Position numbers and translations under genes: made by a program
From: Akkermansiaceae bacterium
GTDB lineage: Bacteria > Verrucomicrobiota > Verrucomicrobiia > Verrucomicrobiales > Akkermansiaceae
Direction: 5' to 3'
DNA: 64,000 nt
NCBI GenBank assembly: GCA_015062045.1
Contig: SUVJ01000003.1
Span: 1 to 64,000 of the forward strand
Shown here: positions 8,333 to 16,302 of the stretch, piece by piece
Layout: each line of letters opens with the position of its first letter
Numbering within the stretch: the first letter of the stretch is position 1
The notes under the pieces: generated by a model
What the model was told of the DNA's origin: nothing
Seen by the model: only the letters and a program-made list of their open reading frames with translations
Databases searched by the model: none

Positions 8333-8389
8333 AAAATGAAAATATACTTTAAGATTTTCGCCGTTTTTCTTGAAGTACATTTTCATTTT
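8333..8389. repeat. Hairpin repeat, copy 2 (downstream of AAA ATPase)
   Basis: A 22-bp stem (8333-8354 with 8368-8389, two wobble-type mismatches) begins 18 bases after the ATPase stop. 8339-8386 matches 6780-6827 directly at about 41 of 48 positions. It may also act as a terminator, since the right arm ends in a T-rich run. Confidence 0.85.
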
Positions 8390-8438
8390 TAAATCATCTG
8401 ATCTTATAGCATTTATCATAAGAGGGTTATAAATAGCA

Positions 8439-8466
8439 TTTACAAACAAGGCATCTGTGATACAAT
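8439..8466 (+). promoter_or_regulatory. Promoter TTTACA-16-TACAAT, leaderless geometry
   Basis: -35 TTTACA at 8439-8444, 16-bp spacer, -10 TACAAT at 8461-8466. The ATG follows after only 6 nt, so transcription probably starts on the start codon. Confidence 0.7.
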
Positions 8467-8472
8467 AGGAGC

Positions 8473-9174
8473 ATGTCGAAAAAGGGGCAAAAGAAAAAGA
8501 TACGGCTTTTTAATTGTAACAACGTAAAAGCCGATCGAGAGGCGCAGGAGGAAGCAGCCGACTTTTTAGCAAGAATTGAAGGCATGCGACGCGCCTACAA
8601 AGCAGATGATATCCCCCTTACCCGCTTACAACAACAATTGGCAGAGCAAATTGAGCAAGCTTTTGCCGGGGTGAGCTGCCAAGAAACAGCCCATGTACTA
8701 CTTTGTGGTGAAGCTGCAGATGATTATGTGAGCAACGAGGCGCAGGCGGTGCTGGCCAGCAAAGAAATACGCGACGACTGGCACCATATACCGGATGATT
8801 TGCTTTTTGCCTGTTCTTTTGCGCTTTGTTATGCAGATGCCGAGGCCTACCGCTTTTTGGTGCCGCGTTTCATGATTGGGGCATTACACGGCGTAGTGGA
8901 GTGCTACCCGGGTATTAGCCCCAAGAATGAAAGGTTAGCAGAATATGAGCGCCAACAGATGCAACTGCTCACCCCGACGCAACAACAGTGTATATCAGAC
9001 TTCCTGAGTCTTGATAATGTGAATGAGCAAGATAACACATACTACGGGCGCAACCAATTTACCCCCATAGAATTAGATGAATACCACGCCCGATACGAGC
9101 AAGAGATGACGCTCCGCGAATATGGTGCCATGCTGATGAAACGCTATGCAGAGCGCGTGGGCATCGGGCAATAA
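8473..9174 (+). CDS. DUF6714-like hypothetical protein
   Basis: 233 aa, soluble. A basic N-terminus (SKKGQKKKIRLFN) precedes a helical region. The central part (IEQAFAGV, then DDWHHIPDDLLFACSFALCYADAEAYRFLVPRFM, then LLTPTQQQCISDFLSL) follows the pattern I associate with the DUF6714 family: a D-W before a helix, an aromatic-rich DAEAYRF stretch and a late LTxxQ. The family name is given from memory of the pattern and has no known biochemical function. It is transcribed alone from a promoter with leaderless geometry and ends 26 bases before the convergent xseA. Confidence 0.6.
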   Translation: MSKKGQKKKIRLFNCNNVKADREAQEEAADFLARIEGMRRAYKADDIPLTRLQQQLAEQIEQAFAGVSCQETAHVLLCGEAADDYVSNEAQAVLASKEIRDDWHHIPDDLLFACSFALCYADAEAYRFLVPRFMIGALHGVVECYPGISPKNERLAEYERQQMQLLTPTQQQCISDFLSLDNVNEQDNTYYGRNQFTPIELDEYHARYEQEMTLREYGAMLMKRYAERVGIGQ

Positions 9175-9200
9175 AGGAGCAGCGTTGCAGTTGATTGCGG

Positions 9201-10523
9201 CTACTTAACCTCTGCCTCCACCGCGCCTTGGGAGAGGGTAATGTGCAGCGGGGTGCCGGGGGGAAGCTCTGCGGCGTTGCGTGCCAAGGTGCCATCCGGT
9301 TTGCGGACGAGGGCAAAACCGCGGTTGATCGCATTTTGGGGGCTGACGGCACGCAGCTCTGCCTCTTTGACACGTAAGGCAGCGTGAGCAGATTCCATTT
9401 TGCGTGCTACAGCATGGTGCATGCGGGATAAAGCGGCATCCAACGCATGGTGGGTGGCCTGAAAACGCGGGTAAAGGGCACGCGGGGAAACGCGGGCAGC
9501 CAACACCTGCAAGCGTGAGGTTGCAGCACTGTGGTGCTCTCGGCAGGTGCGGCGCAGCTCCTCCTCAAAAACATCCAATCGTTGAGCAAAGGGAGCCAAG
9601 GTATTGAGGGGTTGGCGCAAAGGCCCCTGCTCTGCCAGGCGCAGGCGCAAGCGGGCATGCTCCAGCGCACGGGTGCACGCGCGGCGCAGGTAAGCCTCCG
9701 TTTGTTGCAGGCGTGTAGTGAGCTCTGCGGAGTCCGGGGTGGTAAGCTCGATGGCTGCGGTGGGGGTGGGGGCCCGCAGGTCTGCCACAAAGTCTGCAAT
9801 GGTAAAATCCGTTTCATGGCCCACGGCAGATACAACGGGGAGCTTGCTGGCAGCAATGGCGCGTGCCAGGGATTCTTCATTAAAGCACCACAAATCCTCC
9901 AAGGAGCCGCCGCCTCGGGCAATGATAAGGTAGTCTACCTGCGGTAGGGAGAATCGCTCCGCTTGGTTCCACTGTTCAATGGCGCGGGCTATGCCCAGCT
10001 CTGCCCCGCGGCCTTGCACCTGTACGGGGTATAGGTATGCCTGCATCCACGGCGCGCGGGATTCGAGGCGGTGGCGCATATCCTGAATAACCGCCCCGGA
10101 GGCAGAGGTAATAAGCCCCACGCTTTTGGGGAATCGGGGGATGGGCTTTTTGCGGGCGGGAGAGAAGAGGCCCTCTGCCTCGAGCTTGCGTTTAAGTGCC
10201 TCAAACTGCTGTTGCAGGGAGCCTAAGCCTGCCTCCCTCACGCTGCTGACAACAAATTGCAGGCTGCCTCGGCCCTCCCACACAGTGGGTTTACCGGTGA
10301 GCTCCACGAGCATGCCCTCCCTGAGGCGCACACGGCAATACATGGCCTGATAACGGTAAAAGACGCACTGCAGCTGGGCAGAGACGTCTTTTACGGTAAA
10401 ATAAGTATGGCCACTACCGGCCATTTTGCAAGAGCCTACCTCGCCCACAACGCACTGCTCGCCCACACCGTATTCTACAGCGGATTTGAGGCGAGACACC
10501 AACTCTGTGACACTCAGAGGCAT
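9201..10523 (-). CDS. xseA: Exodeoxyribonuclease VII large subunit
   Basis: 440 aa, normal length for XseA. The N-terminal OB-fold (MPLSVTELVSRLKSAVE to about residue 100, with GSCKMAGSGHTYFTVKD) binds single-stranded DNA. The catalytic domain follows, with FPKSVGLITSASGAVIQD, RGGGSLEDLWCFNEE and SAVGHETDFTIADFVADLRAPTP, all hallmark segments. A long helical region and the C-terminal segment ending GTPLHITLSQGAVEAEVK complete it. The enzyme with XseB degrades ssDNA to oligonucleotides in repair. No xseB is seen next to it. Its start lies 9 bases after the stop of the upstream HTH-like gene, so the two are probably cotranscribed. Confidence 0.95.
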   Translation of the reverse strand: MPLSVTELVSRLKSAVEYGVGEQCVVGEVGSCKMAGSGHTYFTVKDVSAQLQCVFYRYQAMYCRVRLREGMLVELTGKPTVWEGRGSLQFVVSSVREAGLGSLQQQFEALKRKLEAEGLFSPARKKPIPRFPKSVGLITSASGAVIQDMRHRLESRAPWMQAYLYPVQVQGRGAELGIARAIEQWNQAERFSLPQVDYLIIARGGGSLEDLWCFNEESLARAIAASKLPVVSAVGHETDFTIADFVADLRAPTPTAAIELTTPDSAELTTRLQQTEAYLRRACTRALEHARLRLRLAEQGPLRQPLNTLAPFAQRLDVFEEELRRTCREHHSAATSRLQVLAARVSPRALYPRFQATHHALDAALSRMHHAVARKMESAHAALRVKEAELRAVSPQNAINRGFALVRKPDGTLARNAAELPPGTPLHITLSQGAVEAEVK

Positions 10524-10532
10524 GCAGGGCTA

Positions 10533-10859
10533 TCAATCGCGAGGCACCAAGGGGGCGTTGGGGTCTGCCCAATCTGCGGAATAGCCTTTGGCGTAGGAGA
10601 AAAGATCCCTGTGGATGTACTCATAGTACAGCTCACGTTGCTCCTCTTGCAGGCGCTCCCAAATGGCAACATTAAGGGCACGGGCCACTTTTTGCATCAT
10701 TTTAAGAGTGAGCTGACGGCCCATGCGGGCTTTTTGCACCTGTTTGTGCGTGAGTTGCTCCAGAGAGACATTGACGAGGTCATGATTATCCAGCCCCCAA
10801 GCCTGCATAATATCATCTATACGCTGGGGGCCGTGGTTACGTTCGTTTGCTTCGTTCAT
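10533..10859 (-). CDS. Small HTH-like DNA-binding protein
   Basis: 108 aa. Residues about 14-70 (IDDIMQAWGLDNHDLVNVSLEQLTHKQVQKARMGRQLTLKMMQKVARALNV) look like a helix-turn-helix of the Cro/XRE type: one helix carrying LTHKQVQKARMGR, then a C-terminal helix with KVARALNV, a common ending of such domains. The Asp/Tyr-rich tail (YIHRDLFSYAKGYSADW) is not recognised. It directly precedes xseA (9-nt gap). The target is unknown; the operon position suggests a link to DNA metabolism, but this is inference only. Confidence 0.6.
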   Translation of the reverse strand: MNEANERNHGPQRIDDIMQAWGLDNHDLVNVSLEQLTHKQVQKARMGRQLTLKMMQKVARALNVAIWERLQEEQRELYYEYIHRDLFSYAKGYSADWADPNAPLVPRD

Positions 10860-10905
10860 CTTTAAGGATACGTTTATTTAAGGGAGAAAACGGGGGAAGA
10901 TGGCA

Positions 10906-11439
10906 TCAGAACCCCGGCACATGGCGCACGTAGAAACCGGCGCACTTGCGGGATTTGGTGTACCAACGCGGGCCGATACCCGTGCGCGTGCCCGAGGTAT
11001 CAAAACGCAAGCCGGCTACCACCAAAAACACATGGCCACGCTTAACATACACGGTAAGCCATTTGCCATAGCCGGGCTTGCCCCAGCTTAAAAATTGACG
11101 ACTGGTGCGGTATTGAACGCGCCCCATCATGCCGGCCTCCCGCAGCACAAAACCAACGGAGCCGGAGCAATCATAGCCGGTGTCTACATGCCTGCCATGG
11201 CCACCGCCACTGCGGTACGGGCAATGCACAATTTTGTTACCTGCGGCAATGAGCTTTTTGATACGCTTAGGAGCCTTAGAGGGCGCCACAGCCTTGTTTC
11301 CGCGCATATACGCGGTGTAGCCTTCCACGTACACATACTCAGGCGTGGCGGCGTTTTGTTGCAACTGTTGCTGTTGCCGGCAACCCGGTTGGGTTATCAG
11401 CATAACAGTGAGCATAAGAGCTGTTAAGAACCGAATCAT
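10906..11439 (-). CDS. NlpC/P60 peptidoglycan endopeptidase lipoprotein
   Basis: 177 aa from ATG at 11439. This start is chosen over an upstream ATG (11493) because it begins a clean lipoprotein signal, MIRFLTALMLTVMLI then QPGC (Cys20). The catalytic domain has Cys91 in GYDCSGSVGFVLREAG, His136 in VKRGHVFLVV and a late His in FYVRHVPGF, the Cys-His-His/polar arrangement of NlpC/P60. The family cleaves D-gamma-glutamyl-diaminopimelate or similar bonds in peptidoglycan. The domain is short and lacks SH3 or LysM domains. Anchored in the outer or inner membrane, facing the wall. Confidence 0.8.
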   Translation of the reverse strand: MIRFLTALMLTVMLITQPGCRQQQQLQQNAATPEYVYVEGYTAYMRGNKAVAPSKAPKRIKKLIAAGNKIVHCPYRSGGGHGRHVDTGYDCSGSVGFVLREAGMMGRVQYRTSRQFLSWGKPGYGKWLTVYVKRGHVFLVVAGLRFDTSGTRTGIGPRWYTKSRKCAGFYVRHVPGF

Positions 11440-11687
11440 TGTGAGAGGTATATGATAGAGTGGGTGAGAGTGATGCGGGCGGGACTTTACCACACATGTA
11501 ACAATTAGGCAAGCCGAATCCGAAATTTATTTGCATTTTTTATCTGTTTTTTTTGTAAAAGTGACGCCGTCTCTGGATTTTTCCCTCTTTGTCATCAAAA
11601 ATAACACGTTTTCGGATGCTCATTTTTTGCTTAAGCTCACTTAAACATCATGCCGTATAAGTATTTTTCGGGAGACAACGGCATTAA

Positions 11688-11728
11688 ACAGCCCCCTGTT
11701 GCCAAGGCAGCAGGGGGCTGTACGGTTT
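11688..11728 (-). terminator. Rho-independent terminator of gdhA
   Basis: ACAGCCCCCTG and CAGGGGGCTGT form an 11-bp stem about 20 bases downstream of the gdhA stop. On the minus strand it is followed by TTTAA, so the T-run is short. Confidence 0.7.
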
Positions 11729-11749
11729 AAAACGCGTGAGACGTGGTCT

Positions 11750-13108
11750 TTATACAAGGCCCTGGTCAATCATGGCGTCTGCCACCTTCACGAAACCGGC
11801 AATGTTGGCACCGGCCACGTAGTTGGTGAAGTCACCCGCGGAGTCCGGGGAATACTCACGGGCGTGGTTGTATGCGTTCTCGTGAATATCGCTCATGATG
11901 GAGTGGAGCTTGGCGTCCACCTCTTTAGCGGTCCACTTAAGGCGCATGCTGTTTTGGGACATCTCCAAACCGGAGGTAGCTACGCCGCCGGCATTGGCAG
12001 CCTTGGCGGGGCCGTAAAGGATTTTGGCTTGCAGGTAGGCGTTGATGCCGTCCAAATCCGTGGGCATGTTAGCACCCTCTGCCACGAGCATACAGCCGTT
12101 TTTGATGAGGGTAGCGGCATCTGCACCGTTGATTTCGTTTTGCGTAGCGCAGGGGAAAGCGCAGTCGCAGGGAACACTCCAGGGGCGCTGGTTCTCAAAG
12201 TACTGCACACCGGGGAAGGCGTCTGCATACTCTTTGATACGGCCACGGCGCTCGTTTTTGAGCTCCATAATCCATGCGAGTTTCTCCTCGGTAATGCCGG
12301 CGGGGTCGAAGACATAGCCGTTGGAGTCTGACATGGTCACAACCTTGGCACCCAGTTGGTTGAGCTTTTGTACCAAGTACTGAGCCACGTTACCGGAGCC
12401 GGAAACCACGCAAACCTTGCCCTGCAAGTCGTCATTTTTGGTGGCGAGCATGTTTTGAGCAAAGTATACGCAACCGTAGCCGGTAGCCTCCGGGCGAATC
12501 AGAGAGCCGCCCCAGTTGAGAGCCTTGCCGGTGAGCACGCCCGTAAACTCATTGCGCAGGCGCTTATACTGGCCGTACATGAAACCGATTTCACGACCAC
12601 CCACACCGATATCGCCGGCGGGCACGTCCGTATCAGCCCCGATGTGGCGGGAGAGCTCGGTCATAAAGCTTTGGCAAAAGCGCATTACCTCTGCACGGCT
12701 CTTGCCCTTGGGGTCAAAGTCTGCACCGCCTTTACCGCCACCCATAGCAAGCGTGGTAAGGGAGTTCTTGAACACCTGCTCAAAGCCAAGGAACTTGAGG
12801 ATGCCCAGGTTAACAGACGGGTGGAAGCGAATACCCCCCTTATAAGGCCCGATGGCGCTGTTAAACTGTACACGATAACCACGGTTAACGTGAATTTTTC
12901 CATTATCATCCATCCAGGGCACACGGAAAATGATGGTACGCTCAGGCTCCGTGATGCGCTCCAAGATGCAATTGTCTTCGTACTTCTTGTTAGCGGAAAG
13001 CACAGGGGTGATGGTAGAGATCACCTCCTGCACTGCCTGCAGGAACTCGGGTTCGGCTGCATTTTTAGCGCGAACTTGCTCCAGCACTCGTGTGGTGTAA
13101 TCAGTCAT
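11750..13108 (-). CDS. gdhA: Glutamate dehydrogenase (NADP-type, hexameric)
   Basis: 452 aa from ATG at 13108, close to the 447 aa of the E. coli enzyme. The first ATG of the frame (13144) would add 12 residues (MRIRRNPVSTNY) not expected for the family. Signature segments: FRVPWMDDNGKIHVNRGYRVQ, IGPYKGGIRFHPSVN, MGGGKGGADFDPKGKS (catalytic Lys region), GGSLIRPEATGYG, VSGSGNVAQY (dinucleotide-binding) and KAANAGGVATSGLEMSQN. It makes glutamate from 2-oxoglutarate and ammonia and is central to nitrogen assimilation. A TATAAT box lies at 13181-13176 on the minus strand. A terminator follows. Single gene. Confidence 0.95.
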   Translation of the reverse strand: MTDYTTRVLEQVRAKNAAEPEFLQAVQEVISTITPVLSANKKYEDNCILERITEPERTIIFRVPWMDDNGKIHVNRGYRVQFNSAIGPYKGGIRFHPSVNLGILKFLGFEQVFKNSLTTLAMGGGKGGADFDPKGKSRAEVMRFCQSFMTELSRHIGADTDVPAGDIGVGGREIGFMYGQYKRLRNEFTGVLTGKALNWGGSLIRPEATGYGCVYFAQNMLATKNDDLQGKVCVVSGSGNVAQYLVQKLNQLGAKVVTMSDSNGYVFDPAGITEEKLAWIMELKNERRGRIKEYADAFPGVQYFENQRPWSVPCDCAFPCATQNEINGADAATLIKNGCMLVAEGANMPTDLDGINAYLQAKILYGPAKAANAGGVATSGLEMSQNSMRLKWTAKEVDAKLHSIMSDIHENAYNHAREYSPDSAGDFTNYVAGANIAGFVKVADAMIDQGLV

Positions 13109-13175
13109 ATAATTTGTGCTTACTGGGTTCCGCCGAATCCTCATTTTTTTGAATTTTCGGCGGGTCAGCGCGCGG

Positions 13176-13181
13176 ATTATA
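13176..13181 (-). promoter_or_regulatory. -10 box TATAAT upstream of gdhA
   Basis: Perfect TATAAT on the minus strand at 13181-13176. The best -35 candidate 16 bp upstream is weak (TTTTCA). It implies a leader of about 60 nt to the chosen ATG. Confidence 0.5.
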
Positions 13182-13240
13182 TCAAAAAGTTTTCATTTGA
13201 AAAGACTTTTTTTTGAAATTAGCTAAAAAAATGGTAACAA

Positions 13241-13678
13241 TTACCCCTTTTGAGGTGTAGGAGGGGGCGGGAGCAGATTCATTTTTCTGAGCTCATCTGC
13301 CATATCCCGCACGGCATCCGGGTTCAAAACATCGGAGCTTATTTCGAAGGTATAGGCAGGAGAGACGATAGTAATTTTGCAGGAGGCGACGCCGCCGGAG
13401 TCGGACTCATCATACGAGACGGAGGTGATATCCTCCCACCGTATGTGTTGGGTACCGAACAACGTGATACGAGAAATACGCACCGTATTGACCCGATAAG
13501 AGAAGGAGGCATAATACGCCCCCCACAACGTGGCTGCGGCACATGCAAAGACAATGGCAAAGCTTGTGCCCCACCCCGGTGTGCGGGTGTACATAACATA
13601 GACACAGGCAAAAATAACGGCAAAGGTACAGCCTATGTAAAAGTGGCTGTTAGCGGCGCGGAGGGTTCTGGGTGACAT
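13241..13678 (-). CDS. Two-TM protein with PH-like domain
   Basis: 145 aa. Two hydrophobic helices (FYIGCTFAVIFACVYVMY and SFAIVFACAAATLWGAYYA) are followed by a small beta-rich domain: YRVNTVRISRITLFGTQHIRWEDITSVSY, then KITIVSPAYTFEISSDVL and a final helix RDMADELRKMN. The phrase IRWEDITSV after a strand pair is typical of bacterial PH-domain (bPH/YdbT-like) membrane proteins. Assignment is by pattern only. The gene stands between gdhA and the L,D-transpeptidase terminator, apparently monocistronic. Confidence 0.6.
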   Translation of the reverse strand: MSPRTLRAANSHFYIGCTFAVIFACVYVMYTRTPGWGTSFAIVFACAAATLWGAYYASFSYRVNTVRISRITLFGTQHIRWEDITSVSYDESDSGGVASCKITIVSPAYTFEISSDVLNPDAVRDMADELRKMNLLPPPPTPQKG

Positions 13679-13687
13679 GGCGGTACA

Positions 13688-13731
13688 TAAAAAACAGAGT
13701 CGCCGCTATATTGCCACAGCAACGACTCTGC
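13688..13731 (-). terminator. Terminator of the L,D-transpeptidase operon
   Basis: CAGAGTCG (695-702 of this kb) and CGACTCTG (723-730) form the stem. On the minus strand it is followed by TTTTTTATG. It lies just downstream of the 13752 stop. Confidence 0.75.
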
Positions 13732-13751
13732 CGAAAAGTTTGCAATTGAAA

Positions 13752-14576
13752 TTAACCGGTGATGGGCACCTGCGGCATATCCGTATTATCACCGCCGGGG
13801 CGGTACTTAACGTCATCCTTGCGCACGGCACCACCGCGGTTGTAGTCCTCTACACCAGCGCTGATGTATACGGGCATGTTCATCTCCGTATACTTATAGA
13901 GGTTAGCGGCAACATCGTAAGGGGTGCGGATGCAGCCGTGGGAGAGTCTGCGGCCGGGTATCACTTTACCGCCATGAATTCCCACACCATCCCACGTCAG
14001 GCGGTTCCAATTAGGCATACCGGCGGGGCGGAACGTGGCTCCCTCGGGGATACCCTTGGCGGTATCTGCATTGGAGTCAATCGTCTTGCCGTTTTTAACG
14101 AACTTGCCATAACGGTTAGATTTGTGGTCTTTCTCCTTTTGGAGGATCAGGAAGGTACCCGTGGGGGTTTCATGACCATCCGTACCGGTGGATACGGGCC
14201 AGTCATACGCCACGTTACCCTCCACATACATGCGAGCACGCTGCTGCGGCAAGCAGATGATAATTTTGGAGTTAAAGCGCGTGGCCTGAGAAAGCAAGGC
14301 GGGGTTACAGAAGTTTTTGATGGTTTTGGGGTACTCCGGCTGAGCCACAAAGTGCTCATAAGTGCCCGTGGGGTACGGGTTAACATAGCCGGGTTGATCC
14401 TTACCCTGTATCAACAGGGGATTCACGCCCCCCGTCTCTGAATACAGAGAGGGTGTGAGCAGAGGATTTTGTGCATTGTGCACGTTGACACCGTTGTACT
14501 CACCGATGGTGGGGTTACAGGATGCCAACACGGTAACCAGCGCTGCGGCAGCGCAAAAAAGAGGCTTCTTCATCAT
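13752..14576 (-). CDS. L,D-transpeptidase (YkuD) lipoprotein
   Basis: 274 aa. A lipoprotein signal ends in LASC (Cys20). A spacer follows, then the YkuD catalytic domain from about residue 103: IIICLPQQRARMYVEG, WPVSTGTDGHETPTGTF, and the active-site block GVGIHGG (His201) ... LSHGCIRTP (His213, Cys215, Arg217). The family makes 3-3 cross-links in peptidoglycan or attaches proteins to it. The start codon overlaps the stop of the LysM gene upstream by one base (TGATG), so translation is probably coupled. This forms a three-gene wall module with the two LysM lipoproteins. Confidence 0.92.
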   Translation of the reverse strand: MMKKPLFCAAAALVTVLASCNPTIGEYNGVNVHNAQNPLLTPSLYSETGGVNPLLIQGKDQPGYVNPYPTGTYEHFVAQPEYPKTIKNFCNPALLSQATRFNSKIIICLPQQRARMYVEGNVAYDWPVSTGTDGHETPTGTFLILQKEKDHKSNRYGKFVKNGKTIDSNADTAKGIPEGATFRPAGMPNWNRLTWDGVGIHGGKVIPGRRLSHGCIRTPYDVAANLYKYTEMNMPVYISAGVEDYNRGGAVRKDDVKYRPGGDNTDMPQVPITG

Positions 14577-15280
14577 CAGTTCCGGGGTAATTTGATTGTT
14601 TGACCGACACGAATGCGGTTAGCCATGTCGGGGGTAAAGCCATTGGTGGCCATGATAGCGGAAACGGTGGTGCCGTTTCTCGCTGCAATGCCGGACAATG
14701 TATCACCCGCCACAACCGTATACGTTCTGTATGAAGCTGTAGACGTTTGCGGAACGGTGGGGGCAACACCTTGATAGGACGGCATGGTGGCAGCCGGAGC
14801 TGCGCCGGGCACCTGCAACACCTGCCCTACGCGCAAAGCGTTGGGGTTGGCAGCAAGGCCATTGAGTGAGATGAGGGTGGAAGTACTGACACCGTGGCGG
14901 GCAGCGATGGAGCTGAGGGTATCGCCGGGTTGCACGGTATAACTGCGGTTTGCAGCCTGTTGCACAGGCATTTGAGCAGCTTGCACCGGGGGCTGAGGGG
15001 TAGCAGTGTGCGGGTGCTGTTGCTGCACCTGCGACATGAACCCTGCCCGGCGAGAGGGCTGTGCAGCCTGCTGCGGCTGCACGGGTTGCTGCGGGGCAGC
15101 AGGCTGCACGGATATATCCGGCAGGCGCTGCCCGCTCTCTATAATCACCGTATCATTCTGCGGGGATGAAACGGACTCCCCAATCCAGCCGACATCCACC
15201 TTGGGCCCGCCCGTGGAGCAGGAGCAAAGCATGCCTACAGCACCGCTGATAACAAGCAGATTAAGGGGAGAGCGTTTCAT
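14576..15280 (-). CDS. LysM-repeat lipoprotein
   Basis: 234 aa. The signal sequence ends in LCSC (about Cys21). A Gln/Pro/Ala-rich linker (about 55-110) leads to two LysM domains: [30 protein letters not shown] (about 113-160) and [29 protein letters not shown] near the C-terminus. LysM binds N-acetylglucosamine in peptidoglycan. The lipid anchor plus two LysM modules suggests a membrane-wall tether or a targeting partner of the transpeptidase encoded immediately downstream (one-base overlap). No catalytic domain is present. Confidence 0.88.
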   Translation of the reverse strand: MKRSPLNLLVISGAVGMLCSCSTGGPKVDVGWIGESVSSPQNDTVIIESGQRLPDISVQPAAPQQPVQPQQAAQPSRRAGFMSQVQQQHPHTATPQPPVQAAQMPVQQAANRSYTVQPGDTLSSIAARHGVSTSTLISLNGLAANPNALRVGQVLQVPGAAPAATMPSYQGVAPTVPQTSTASYRTYTVVAGDTLSGIAARNGTTVSAIMATNGFTPDMANRIRVGQTIKLPRN

Positions 15281-15313
15281 ATCCTATCCGAGAATTGAGA
15301 TGTGTGGTATGCT

Positions 15314-16168
15314 TTACTTCTTCTTGGCAGGGGCCGGAATCGTCAGGCGCTTGCCGGGACGAATCTTGGCGGCATCCTTAAGGCTCATGTTGTTAGCCTT
15401 GAGGATCTGCGTATAAGGCACACCGTATTTCTTGGCGATACCGGAGATGGTTTCACCCTTAGCCACAACGTGTGTGCGAGCCTTACCCGTGCTACCGCCG
15501 GCAGCATTCTTCTTGCCGGGCTTGTAATCCTTGGGAATATAGCGCACCTTAATCACCTGACCGGGATAGATAGTGTCCCCCTTCAGCTTGGAGTCCTTCT
15601 TAATCTGGGCAATGGTGGTACGGCTGCGCTTGGCAATGTCGTGCAGGTTGTCACCCTTGCGCACCGTGTAAGTAATAAGCGTGGGCTCGGTGAACTTCTT
15701 GGCCGGTTTCTTGCCCTGCGGTTTCTTGGTTTGTGCAGGCTTGGGTTTTACCTGTACAGGCTTTTGAGGCTTAACAACAGGCTTTGTATTGGTTGCAAGA
15801 GCAGATTCTTGCGGGGTTACCACAGGCCCGGTTGCCAAAGGATCGGACGGAGCCTCGATAAAAGGCATATCCTCCGTGGGGGGCGGGGGATTTTGTGCAA
15901 TATGCTCAGGCTGAACTTGAGACGACGCACTGCCGTTTACGTTGGCCATAGTCTGCGTCTCGTCCGGTATAAGAGTATCGTTGCGATTCTGTGAATAAGG
16001 AGCGGCTGCAATTTGTTCATCCTCATTACCTTCAAGCAGCCACGGCGGAATTTCGCCGTCATCTACGGTATAATTATCGGTCGTTTCGTAAACATCCGTG
16101 CTGCTGCATGAGCTGAATGCCACCAGCAGAGATGCACCTATACCCAGTGCTACTATTGTTTTCTTCAT
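15314..16168 (-). CDS. LysM-repeat lipoprotein
   Basis: 284 aa from ATG at 16168. An ATG at 16228 is in frame but lies upstream of the promoter and would spoil the signal peptide. MKKTIVALGIGASLLVAFSSC gives a lipobox at Cys21. A low-complexity region rich in Pro, Gln, Lys and Thr (about 130-190) is followed by two LysM domains: TYTVRKGDNLHDIAKRSRTTIAQIKKDSKL and THVVAKGETISGIAKKYGVPYTQILKANNM. Peptidoglycan binding is expected; no enzyme domain is seen. It is first in the LysM-LysM-Ldt unit, 33 nt before the next gene. A promoter lies 8 nt upstream of the ATG. Confidence 0.88.
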   Translation of the reverse strand: MKKTIVALGIGASLLVAFSSCSSTDVYETTDNYTVDDGEIPPWLLEGNEDEQIAAAPYSQNRNDTLIPDETQTMANVNGSASSQVQPEHIAQNPPPPTEDMPFIEAPSDPLATGPVVTPQESALATNTKPVVKPQKPVQVKPKPAQTKKPQGKKPAKKFTEPTLITYTVRKGDNLHDIAKRSRTTIAQIKKDSKLKGDTIYPGQVIKVRYIPKDYKPGKKNAAGGSTGKARTHVVAKGETISGIAKKYGVPYTQILKANNMSLKDAAKIRPGKRLTIPAPAKKK

Positions 16169-16176
16169 ACGCGGAA

Positions 16177-16205
16177 AGGGTAGCAAATTTTCACGCTGTT
16201 TGCAA
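16177..16205 (-). promoter_or_regulatory. Promoter TTGCAA-17-TACCCT, leaderless geometry
   Basis: Minus strand: -35 TTGCAA at 16205-16200, 17-bp spacer, -10-like TACCCT at 16182-16177, 8 nt before the ATG at 16168. The -10 box is weak. Confidence 0.5.
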
Positions 16206-16302
16206 GCTTTTATCCTATTTTTTTCCATAGTCTCATTGATGCAGGGGCAAACACCGCCGCACCCCCTCAGCGGTACGGCGATGTTTTTATTTTTGATTCT
16301 TG

